Shown piece by piece: positions 34,485 through 43,999 of a stretch of DNA of 64,000 bases (positions within the stretch are counted from its first letter, which is position 1; each line of letters starts with the position of its first letter). The translations under genes and the position numbers were made by a program. Source of the DNA: Neoarius graeffei (Eukaryota; Chordata; Actinopteri; Siluriformes; Ariidae); contig NC_083582.1 of assembly GCF_027579695.1 (NCBI RefSeq), positions 78,409,727 through 78,473,726 of the forward strand, read 5' to 3'. The notes beneath the pieces were generated by a model that had not been told where the DNA came from, did not search any database, and saw only the letters and a list, made by a program, of their open reading frames with translations.

Positions 34485-35735
34485 CTACCTCCGGGAGCTA
34501 TACTCTTTCGGGGGTGTCCTCGACCTCTGGGTGCTGGTATGCTGGGCGTGGAAGTCTTGCTTGATCAGAGGGTCGAGGATGTCCTTGGACTTGACCCAAT
34601 TTTGTTCTTCCGACCCATACCCTTCCCAATCTACCAGGTACTCGATCTGGCTGCTTCTTTGCCTGGAGTCGAGGATTTTGTTGACCTGGTAGGTGGGTTC
34701 CCTGTCGAGATTCAGAGAAGGGTGATCTTGAGTGGGTGTGTTGTTGGAGAGTGGACCTGGGATGACAGGTTTGAGATTGGAGACGTGGAAAATGGGAGAG
34801 ACTCTGCTGTGCAGTGGAAGTTCTAGACGATATGAGACATTGTTGATGCACCGTAACACCTTGAAGGGTCCGATGTTGCGTGGTTGTAGTTTCTTACAGG
34901 CATGTGTCTCTCATAGGTTCTTAGTTGCCACCCATACTCGATCACCAGGAAGATAGGTGGGAGTCTGTCCTCTGTGTCGATCGGCATACATCTTGTACTT
35001 GACACAGATGACCTCTAGCCGCTGATGGACCTCTTCCCAAATGGTTTGGCTGCACTGGAACCACTTGTCTACTGCCTGTATCTGATTGGGTGCATCGTCC
35101 CAGGGGAACAAGGGTGGTTGGTAGCTGAGTATGCACTGGAAAGGTGTTAGCTGAGTCGCAGAATGCTTTAGGGAGTTCTGCACATACTCGGCCCATGGCA
35201 GGAAACGTGCCCAGTCCCCCTGGTTGCGCATGCAGTAGATTCACGGGAAACAGCCGATTTCCTGGTTGACCCATTCTACCTGCCCATTGGACTGGGGTGG
35301 TAGCCGGATGTGAGGCTAACGGACACCCCCAATCTCTCCATGAAGCAGGACCAGAACTTGGAGATGAATTGTGGGCCTCAGTCGCTGACGATGTCTTCAG
35401 GGATGCCGTAGTATCGGAATACTTGTTGGAAAAGAAGCTCAGCCATTTGGGTGGCCATAGGGATACCCGGAAGAGGGATGAGCCTCAAGGCTTTCGAGAA
35501 CCGGTCAATGGTGACCATGATTGTGATATTGTTTTGTAATGAAGGAATGTCTGTGATGAAGTCAGTCGCCAAGTGTGACCAGGGTTGCTGCGGGACAGGT
35601 AGTGGCATGAGTTTGCCGGCTGGAGGAGCTCAAGGAACCTTGGCCTGGGCACAGTCGGAACAGGAAGAGATGAGCCAGTTGATTTCGGTCAGCATGTTGT
35701 CCCACCAGTACCTATTCTTCAGTATCTGGTAGGTA
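34485..35735 (-). pseudogene. Chromovirus integrase and chromodomain
   Basis: The integrase would insert the element DNA into chromatin, and the chromodomain would target it to modified histones. Minus-strand pieces in order are: [18 protein letters not shown] with the first catalytic Asp; [30 protein letters not shown] with the second Asp; [13 protein letters not shown]; the C-terminal [11 protein letters not shown]; then [16 protein letters not shown]; and the chromodomain [14 protein letters not shown] with [16 protein letters not shown]. The HHCC zinc region lies just upstream, near 35740-35780. Frame breaks occur near 34910, 35230 and 35380. Non-functional. Confidence 0.92.
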
Positions 35736-35739
35736 CGTT

Positions 35740-36458
35740 AACTGTTGGGGTGACCAGTGACAGGAGAGGAGTGCGCCCAGGTGATGAGTTTGCTGCGTAG
35801 ATGTGCTGGCACAAAGAGAAGACCAGCTGGGATGTGGTTAGGTACAGATTGTGGTTGAGACTTACGGATTTCACTGTCCAGATCCCATGTGATGGATTGT
35901 ACAAAGTGCTGTGTCAGGATGATGGATTGAGGTTCTGTGTCTTTGGGAGATGGTTCTACAGCCTGGGACAAAACATCTGCCTTGGTGTTCTTGGACCCTG
36001 GTCGGAAGGAGATAAAGAAGTTTAAAACGGGTGAAGAACACCACCCACCTGGCCTGACGTGGAGTCAACCTCTTGGCCTTCTTGAGATACTCTAGGTTCT
36101 TATGGTCAGTTAGGATGATGAATGGATGAGTTGCTCCCTCCAACCAGTGTCGCCATTCCTCCAAGGCTAGTTTGATGGCCAGCAGCTCGCGATTGCCCAC
36201 ATTGTCATTCCTCTCGGCAGGGGTTAGCTTCTTGGAGAAGAAAGCCGTTGGGTGTAGTTTCGGCTTTTCCCCAAACAGCTGGGACAAGATGGCTCTGACT
36301 CCTGTGTCAGAGGCATCTACCTCCACGACAAATGGTTTCATGGGGTCTGGATGCTGAAGAATCGGAGCCGACATGAAGGTGGTTTTCAGCTTGGTGAAGG
36401 CTTCTTCTGCCTGAGGATTCCATCAGAGGCACTTGGGACCTTTATTCAGGAGAGTGGT
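35740..36458 (-). pseudogene. Chromovirus RNase H and integrase N-terminus
   Basis: The frame 36374-35871 encodes [19 protein letters not shown] (first RNase H Asp), [20 protein letters not shown] with the catalytic Glu, and [20 protein letters not shown]. The integrase zinc finger follows with WAHSSPVTGHP. One frame shift near 35970 separates the two. The left flank (to 36458) supplies the end of the RT-RNase H linker ([12 protein letters not shown]). Confidence 0.92.
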
Positions 36459-36958
36459 TGTGGCAGCGGGGGCGTGGCCAAGCAGCAGTCTGTGAATGGA
36501 GAGCGGGGTTGGGCAAGGTAAGTGGCTAAGTCATTCCACCTTCTGTCAATTAATATGTGGGTGTGTGTGTCTCTGTTTGTTACAGGGACGGAGCATAAAA
36601 GGGGAGAGAGAGAGCAGAGAAAGGGAGTTCTCTCCCCAACCACAATGCACGTGTGTGAGTGAGTGATGAGAGGAAGCAAGCAAGTTGAAAAGTCCGAATA
36701 AAAGTATTCGTATAAATATCAACTCTCGCCTGCCATGCTTCTGTGCTTCTGGGTTTCGGCACCACTGTAACACTTCCTGATGTGGGTGGAGCACAGAAGC
36801 ACCGCAGGCAAGCGTTGATATTTATACGAATACTTTTATTCGGGCTTTTCAGCTTGCTTGCTTCCTCTCATCACTCACTCACTCACTCACTCACTCACTC
36901 ACTCACTCACATGCATTGTGGTTGGGGAGAGAGCTCCCTTTTTCTGCTCTCTCTCTCA

Positions 36959-36991
<33 letters not shown>

Positions 36992-37142
36992 CTTTTATGC
37001 TCCGTCCTTATAACAAACAGAGACACACACACACACACACACACACATTAATTGACAGCAGGTGGAATGACTTAGCCACTTTCCTTCCCCAACCCCACCC
37101 TCCATTCACAGACTGCTATTTGGCCACACCCCCACTGCCACA
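36459..37142. mobile_element. Palindromic insertion: two LTRs facing each other around a PBS
   Basis: Reading plus, 36459-36747 is an LTR of the TGTGGCAGCGGGGGCG family without its last bases. Reading minus, 37142-36766 is a full LTR ending TGTTACA. Directly after the latter comes GTGGTGCCGAAACCC (36765-36751), placed and worded like a tRNA primer binding site. Thus both outer ends are U3 ends. Flanks are GTGGT and GTGTT, a four-of-five match. Both arms carry TATA-like CATAAAAGG and AATAAA. Confidence 0.88.
36887..37047. repeat. (CTCA)n, (CT)n and (CA)n arrays within one LTR arm
   Basis: Three simple-sequence tracts have expanded in the right arm of the palindrome (36887-36910, 36949-36982, 37022-37047). 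The left arm has only short equivalents, so the arms differ in length by about 90 bp. Confidence 0.9.
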
Positions 37143-37500
37143 GTGTTCAATGGAGCGGCCAAGGTGCTGAAGTTCCTGATGAAACAGTGGTAGAAGTTGG
37201 CAAAACCTAGAAATCTCTGGAGGTCCTTGACTGATTTAGGTTGGGGCCACAAGGTAACAGCTGAGACTTTGAGTCCATGCTGACCCCTTCCCAGCTAATG
37301 ATGTAGCCCAGGAAGGAGATCTTGTCTTGGTGGAATTCGCATTTTTCAGCTTTGACGGAGAGGTGGTTCTCCAGCAACCGTTTGAGGACAGTTCTGACAT
37401 GGCCCTGATGACTGGGGAAATCTGAGGAATAGATCAAGATGCCATCTATGTAGGCAATGACTTATTTTCCCAGCATGTCCCACAGCACGTCATTGATGAA
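37143..37500 (-). pseudogene. Chromovirus reverse transcriptase fragment
   Basis: The minus strand reads CLFQSFINDVLWDMLGK, then [12 protein letters not shown] (the YxDD box with the second Asp changed to Gly), then [20 protein letters not shown] and FLGYIIS. These are the palm end, thumb and connection of RT. Everything upstream is deleted up to the LTR. A stop in the palm region and the YIDG change make it inactive. Confidence 0.9.
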
Positions 37501-37735
37501 ACTTTGGAACAGGCAGTCCGAGAATAACAAGGCTTGGTATGTACAGAAAAAAACAGAACAATACTTCGCAATGTGTGCTTGTGTGACTGGGGTTTGAATA
37601 CTGAGACAGGTGATGAGGAAATGAATGTCAGCTGAGAGTCAGAAGGCAGGAGATAGAGGGCACTGTGTGTACTGGGAGTTGTAGTCCAAGCTGTCCATTT
37701 TTGTAGTATGCTCGTCTCCAGCAGGTTTACTGACA
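37501..37735 (-). repeat. 5' LTR remnant of the chromovirus
   Basis: The first 235 bp of the LTR match 34235-34469. It breaks off at GACTGCCT, where RT sequence begins. Confidence 0.9.
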
Positions 37736-37740
37736 CTTTT

Positions 37741-38438
37741 ATGTAAAGCTCTTGAACAGGCAAAGCTCCTCATGTCTTCTCTTCGGTTCGAAAAGAAAAC
37801 TACTTTTATATTGTTTCATTAATTTCAGATAATAAGGTAAAGGTTTGAGAAACTTTAATGAAATCATAGTGTTAGTTTCTTTTCAAATTTGTGTTTTTGC
37901 AAATTTAGTACCTGTCCGTTGGTCGTATTCATTTTTACACACGGTCTCATACGGTGTTCAAACCTCATGTTGCCCTTACCTGTACTTGCACTTTTAGGAA
38001 GAAACACCCCAAAAAAGCATATTTATTAAAGCAAACATGCAAAGCAGAGGTTACTTTGCTCATGTGAAGGAAATAATCCTCCTTAGCTCCTGTGATCAAG
38101 TTTTCACATTTTTACAGAACCTACATGAACCTTAACCTAAAGGATTAGTGTTTAAGCCTTATAATTGGTCATGCAACATGATTTGATCATGTATTTTCAA
38201 AGTGGTGGATAAAAACGAACACTGAACTTTCACCTGAGCTCAGGATCGAACCTGAGCCACTGCTGTGTGAATATCCTCGTTATAATTTATAATGTAACTG
38301 GATCACATTAATCCTATTTAAATCATCACACTCACACAAGATAATTCGAACTAGTAATTAAAACATGTTTCAATTAAATTTACAATATAAATGAAATCGT
38401 GTCTTGATGAAAACCTAAATATTTTTAGGCAAACTATA
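37741..38438. other. Unassigned AT-rich sequence
   Basis: No gene, repeat or inverted structure recognised. Confidence 0.4.
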
Positions 38439-38456
38439 CACTCACTGGCCACTTTA

Positions 38457-40061
38457 CAGAGGTGCTTGAAAGTTTGTGAACCCTTTAGAATTTTCTATAT
38501 TTCTGCATAAATATGACCTAAAACATCATCAGATTTTCACGCAAGTCCTAAAAGTAGATAAAGAGAACCCAGTTAAACAAATGAGACAAAAATATTATAC
38601 TTGGTCATTTATTTATTGAGGAAAATGATCCAATATTACATATCTGTGAGTGGCAAAAGTATGTGAACCTTTGCTTTCAGTATCTGGTGTGACCCCCTTG
38701 TGCAGCAATAACTCCAACTAAACGTTTGCGGTAACTGTTGATCAGTCCTGCACACCGGCTTGGAGGAATTTTAGCCCGTTCCTCCGTACAGAACAGCTTC
38801 AACTCTGGGATGTTGGTGGGTTTCCTCACATGAACTGCTCACTTCAGGTCCTTCCACAACATTTCCATTGGATTAAGGTCAGGACTTTGACTTGGCCATT
38901 CCAAAACATTCACTTTATTCTTCTTTAACCATTCTTTGGTAGAACGACTTGTGTGCTGAGGGTCGTTGTCTTGCTGCATGACACACCTTCTCTTGAGATT
39001 CAGTTCATGGACAGATGTCCTGACATTTTCCTTTAGAATTTGCTGGTATAATTCAGAATTCATTGTTCCATCAATGATGGCAAGCTGTCCTGGCCCAGAT
39101 GCAGCAAAACAGGCCCAAACCATGATACTACCACCACCATATTTCACAGATGGGATAAGGTTCTTATGCTGGAATGCAGTGTTTTCCTTTCTCCAAACAT
39201 AACGCTCCTCATTTAAACCAAAAATTTCTATTTTGGTCTCATCCGTCCATAAAACATTTTTCCAGTAGCCTTCTGGCTTGTCCACGTGATCTTTAGCAAA
39301 CTGCAGACGAGCAGCAATGTTCTTTTTGGAGAGCAGTGGCTTTCTCCTTGCAACCCTGCCATGCACACCATTGTTGTTCAGTGTTCTCCTGATGGTGGAC
39401 TCATGAACATTAGCCAATGTGAGAGAGGCCTTCAGTTGCTTAGAAGCTACCCTGCGATCCTTTGTGACCTTGCCGACTATTACACGCCTTGCTCTTGGAG
39501 TGATCTTTGTTGGTTGACCACTCCTGGGGAGGGTAACAGTGGTTTTGAATTTCCTCCATTTGTACACAATCTGTCTGACTGTGGATTGGTGGAGTCCAAA
39601 CTCTTTAGAGATGGTTTTGTAACCTTTTCCAGCCTGATGAGCATCAACAATGCTTTTTCTGAATTCCTCAGAAATCTCCTTTGTTCATGCCATGATACAC
39701 TTCCACAAACGTGTGTTGTGAAGATCAGACTTTGATAGATCCCTGTTCTTTAAATAAAACAGGGTGCCCACTCACACCTGATTGTCATCCCATTGATTGA
39801 AAACACCTGACTCTAATTTCACCTTCAAATTAACTGCTAATCCTAGAAGTTCACATACTTTTGCCACTCACAGATATGTAATATTGGATAATTTTCCTCA
39901 ATAAATAAATGACCAAGTATAATATTTCTGTCTAATTTGTTTAACTGGGTTCTCTTTATCTACTTTTAGGACCTGTGTGAAAATCTGATGATGTTTTTAG
40001 GTCATATTTATGCAGAAATATAGAAAATTCTAAAGAGTTCACAAACTTTCAAGCACCACCG
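38457..40061 (-). mobile_element. Tc1-type DNA transposon, copy 3
   Basis: A 1605-bp element of the same family as copies 1, 2 and 4, with TA at 38455-38456 and 40062-40063. It is the best preserved copy. Confidence 0.97.
38677..39693 (-). pseudogene. Tc1 transposase, copy 3: two nonsense codons, no frameshift seen
   Basis: From 39567 to 38839 the frame is open for 242 codons. It includes the second helix-turn-helix region, WTDETKIEIF (first Asp), QQDNDPQHTSRSTKEW (second Asp) and SPDLNPMEMLWKDLK (Glu). The breaks are TGA at codon 3, shared with copies 1 and 2, and TGA right after KDLK where copies 1, 2 and 4 have CAA or CGA. Both look like CGA-to-TGA changes, the usual result of CpG deamination. 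The sequence after the second stop still encodes the normal C-terminus. Confidence 0.95.
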
Positions 40062-40630
40062 TATTCGGAACACCCATCCATCCCCCTGCTGTTCTCTGCA
40101 GTTCTGTAATCAGCCGATCCCTCGACAGCAGCACGATGCATCAAATCCCACAGATACAAATCAAGAGCTTCAGTTAATGTTCAAAATGTTCAAACATCAG
40201 AACGGGAAACATTGTGATCTCACAGTGTGACTTTCTCTCACTGTGGTCTGGGTGTTGGTTTGATCCAGATGGACTGGTTTGAGTATTTCAGAAGCTGCTG
40301 ATCTCCTGGGGTTTTCACACACAACAGTCTCTAGAGTTTACACAGAATGGTGCAGAAAACAAAAAACACTGAGTGAGTGAGCGACAGTTCTGTGGGTGGA
40401 AACAAACGCCTTGTTGATAAGAGAGGGTCAGAGGGAAATGGACAGATTGGTTCGAGCTTTTTTTTGCCTGGAAGGATATAGTAACTCATATAATCACTCT
40501 TTACAACCATGGTGAGCAGAAAAGCATCTCAGCATGCAACAGCAGAAGAACACATTGGGTTCCACTCCTGCAGCCAAGAACAGGGATCTTACAATCAACA
40601 ACACGTTCCTTTTAAAGTGGCTGGGGAGTG

Positions 40631-40675
40631 TACACCATGTTCTTTAAAATTTTCAGTGTAGGGATCTGGATATTG

Positions 40676-40718
<43 letters not shown>

Positions 40719-41748
40719 GGATGTTTGGAGAGAAATCTCTTGGTTCCTGACCAACATAATGAGATTTTCCCAGAGCAATGGCTGTATTTGTCCAAGCAGC
40801 GCTGAAAGAAAATGATTGTGTGTCCAGAGGGCATGGGATTGATCTTAGCTAACGATAGCCGCCACTACTTGAGTTCAGTTGTCCTTAATAATTAAAATTA
40901 CATTATTCAGGAATTTAACAGTGCAATGGTATAATCATGGAAGCCAAATGGCTGTGTCCCAAATGGGGCAGTTCTGGTCTCGTGGTCCTCATTTGTAAAA
41001 TAAGTGATTAAACCAATATGGGATCAATTACCTCATTTATATAACTGCATAATTACCTCATCTATATCATAGCTACACATTTTCAACAGAACTACTGAAT
41101 GAAGACAGCTGACTTCATCACTTCTTTTTTATGAACTGATCATGAGCTTCATTTTTCTTTACATGGAAAATGAAGATTAAGTTTTCATTGGGCACTGCAA
41201 CCAATTATTCCTAATTATCACTCACTTTATAGCTGATGGAAACAATCTGCATGGACGTTTGAGTGAATAATGACACTGAGTCTGGAACTCTGTCAGGATC
41301 TCTGAACGGCCGGATGGTGAGCCATCGTTAAAGCACCTCACTGAGCACAAGAAGCAACATTCTGGGATGTGATAAAACTTTGAGTGGTTTTCTAAATGCT
41401 TGCTTTTACACTCTCGTTCCCTTGATCAATTCTATAAGTCTGCACTTCAATGATGTGACCCAGAATGTGGACTTTGGGACAGGGCCTTAGGGGAGGAGGT
41501 AGTTGGAGTGTTAATTTAACTAGTACTTGTCTAAAGACCTCAGCATGCTATATGTGGAGATGATGACTGCAATGAGGGTTGCGTCAAATATGAAACCTTT
41601 GTGACCTTACAAACTTTCGTAGTCTGTGTGGCTTTATATTGGTTTTTGTTAGGTGGCACTAGTAAAAGTTCAGAACAATTTCTTTGACTACAGGAAGAAG
41701 ATAGGGATGTACATGAAAATGCTAGAAGACAAGGAAGAGGAATAACAA
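40631..41748. other. Unassigned sequence with (TG)n
   Basis: A (TG)n array lies at 40677-40714. Otherwise no gene or repeat is recognised. Confidence 0.4.
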
Positions 41749-42036
41749 GCCTCACAGCAAGAAGGTTCTGGGTTCGAACCTCATGCCCAACAGGGGCCTT
41801 TCTGTGTGGTGTTTGCATGTTCTCCTCATGTCTGCAGTTCAGAGGCATGCAGATTAGGTAAAACCCCCAGCCACTGGGGTTGCACAAACCAGTGCATACT
41901 TTGTGCCATTCCAAAGCCTGGCTAGATTGGGGATGGTTGTGTCAGGAAGGGCATCTGGTGTAAAAACCTATGCCATATCAAATATGCTGAACAGATCTGC
42001 TGTGGCAACCCCTAACGGGAGCAGCTGAAAGAAAAA
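41749..42036 (+). mobile_element. Tripartite SINE: tRNA-like head plus both ends of the RTE LINE
   Basis: 41749-41865 has the DANA-like head (CCTCACAGCAAGAAGG and GTTTGCATGTTCTCC). 41868-41978 (CCAGCCACTGGGG to CTATGCCA, including GTCAGGAAGGGCATC) matches the 5' terminus of the RTE LINE at 55816-55716, minus strand. 41993-42036 (GCTGTGGCAACCCC and GGGAGCAGC) matches the LINE 3' terminus at 52398-52348. The 5' end of the head looks truncated. Confidence 0.8.
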
Positions 42037-42057
42037 TAAGGTTCAAAGAGATATAAA

Positions 42058-43085
42058 TATTTAACAGTTATTCCCGGAATCGAGTCGTATATGAGCTGAT
42101 GGGTGACGAGGCACGTAGCACCGAGTTGTCTATAATTCATGTATGATGAGATTGAGTGGAATAACTGTTTTATTCTATCCACATTCACTGGATTTTGAGA
42201 AACCGAGCTTTTTTTTTTTTCAAATTCAATAAAAAAATCTTTATACAAAATGTCCAACAAAATCATTTCTGCTTAGAATGTAAACAAACCAGTGAAATGA
42301 AAGGAGCAATTTGTGAAAAATGCGATAATAATAATTCTTGAAAAATAAAAAGATATATTCTTACCATCAAATACTTTAATTTCATATTGTTGTTTTTTTA
42401 TTTTTTTGGGTTTTGTTTTCAAGTTGAGTTTTTTTTTTCGTCCTCAGTTGGTTCAGCAACACACGCTGCCATTTTCTTCTTCTTTTGGGTTTTTGTTGGT
42501 TGGCAAATCAACTTAAAGGTGCATTACTGCCACCTTTAATGGGTATGTGGGCTTGTGGTAAGCCTCACGGATTAATGACTGTGCCTTGCATAGTTGGGGT
42601 AGATTGAGCTCCTTAGCTACAGTACAGTAAAAGCAATCAATCTACCGTAGGAGAAGGAAAACTCCAAAATTGATACCCTCTTCCAACATGCCCTAAGTCA
42701 GCAAGGAAGAGTATGGCTGATGAAACTAATATGAAATATGTCAAATAATATAGACTTCGATGATATAAATTCCCTGAATGCTCTTGCCAAAGATCGAGAT
42801 CTATGGAAGCAACTATCTCATGTTACAGTAGTGCGCATTCTGCCACAGGTGGAGATGGTGGTTAATGATGACTGCCACTGACTGGGCTGGAGTGTGGAAC
42901 AGGAACTATATTCTTTTAGCTTCTGTTTCTTTTAAATCCTTGATAACAAAGTGATGTATCTGACTTGATGCTCTCCGCCATTTTGTTTTTCTCTACTCAC
43001 AGTATATAAGCTAGTAGTCGAGTAGCCAATCAGAGCATGCAATTGCTCATATCCAGTGAATGTGGATAGAATAAAAGGTGATCTA
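42058..43085. mobile_element. Dispersed repeat family A, copy 3, with LINE fragment inside
   Basis: It begins CAGTTATTCCCGGAATCGAG and ends near GTGGATAGAATAAA. It aligns with the 14-kb copy up to GGTGCATTACTGCCACC (42537) and again from GACTGGGCTGGAGTGTGGAA (42884). Confidence 0.7.
42540..42880 (+). pseudogene. Small LINE 3'-end fragment
   Basis: Within family A copy 3, a frame at 42755-42830 reads FDDINSLNALAKDRDLWKQL, similar to the last residues of many LINE ORF2 proteins (AxDRxxWR). The fragment is absent from the 14-kb copy at the same place. It is too short to name the clade. Confidence 0.5.
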
Positions 43086-43690
43086 CAGTATGAGATCATT
43101 ACATATATTGAGATTTGAGGATGGCAAGCTTTGCATGCTCGAACTTGGGCATAACTAGTTTGAAATGACCAATTACAGCATGTTCAATCAGCCACCATGT
43201 GCTTGACATAGCAAGTACGGTAAAGCCTCCACACATCATCCCACATCAGCTCCCCAATTACACCATGTCTTTCCTGGAAGCCAGCTAACAACATTATCTC
43301 AGCATTAACAATGCTGAGCCCTTCAGAATTGTTTGTGAGTACATAGTTAATTGGATCCCATGATTCATCATCTCATTCATCAAATTTTAGTACTGGAGCC
43401 AAGCTCCACCCACTTGCCCTTTCTTAGTGCTCAGGCCCTGTATCATATGCTCTGGTTCCAACTTGTTAACATGCTAGGATAATGAGAAGGGAAGCATTTC
43501 ATGGTACATTGTTTGTTTGTATACTGAATAAAGGAATAAATCCATTTTGGGATGTGCTGTTATAGGAAAATAATCAGTGGTGTGATTCACCCTGATGCTG
43601 AGCAGAGTTACAGTTGCAAGCCTAAAGTTGATCATTTTCCAATAATAATAATTTTCCATTGTCTGTCTGGCGTTGTCCACATTTCATGAA
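43086..43690. other. Unassigned sequence
   Basis: No recognised gene or repeat. Confidence 0.4.
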
Positions 43691-43999
43691 AATTGCTTCT
43701 TCTCTCTCAATTCTTCACTGATTTTTATTCTTTTTGGCAGGAAGGTAGGTCTGCCTGGGGTGCATATAGCTTTGACCTAAATTTGCATAATTGCAATTAA
43801 TAATGAAGATATGGAGTAATTAAGCCTTAACAAGCAGTTTCCACACATCACTTCTCTAATTTTTCACTGATTTTGATTCTTTCTGGCATGAAGGTGATGA
43901 TGGACTGAGTCATCGCAAACGACAAATTTCTTCTCCCATTCATTTAACGGTGGTGTCTGCGATGACTGACTGAGGAGTCCAATGCATGAGGCACACATG

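Larger units (their letters stand above)
34054..37735 (-). mobile_element. Chromovirus (Ty3/gypsy with chromodomain), internally deleted
   Basis: The pentamer CTTTT flanks it (34049-34053, 37736-37740). On the minus strand the order is: 5' LTR remnant (37735 to about 37500), RT, RNase H, integrase, chromodomain, 3' LTR (34469 to 34054). This is standard Ty3/gypsy order. Gag, protease, most of RT and the rest of the 5' LTR are deleted, and the LTR joins RT at the shared word GACTGCCT. An inverted LTR pair (36459-37142) is inserted between RT and RNase H. Confidence 0.93.
38439..40630. mobile_element. MITE of the second Tc1-like family, split by Tc1 copy 3
   Basis: The left end CACTCACTGGCCACTT stops at 38456, where the TA of its TTTATTA motif became the target of a Tc1. 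The rest (40062-40630) matches 16665-17587. TA flanks the outer ends (38437-38438, 40631-40632). Confidence 0.88.

Noticed and set aside
34431..34826. 131-codon plus-strand open frame
   Set aside because: Antisense of the chromovirus chromodomain region. The minus strand has the recognisable protein.
36543..37170. Protein-like frames in the LTR palindrome
   Set aside because: They are translations of LTR arms and (CT)n/(CA)n arrays. The same text appears on both strands because the region is palindromic.
38677..39693. Active Tc1 transposase in copy 3
   Set aside because: Two in-frame TGA codons (codon 3 and after KDLK) break an otherwise open frame.
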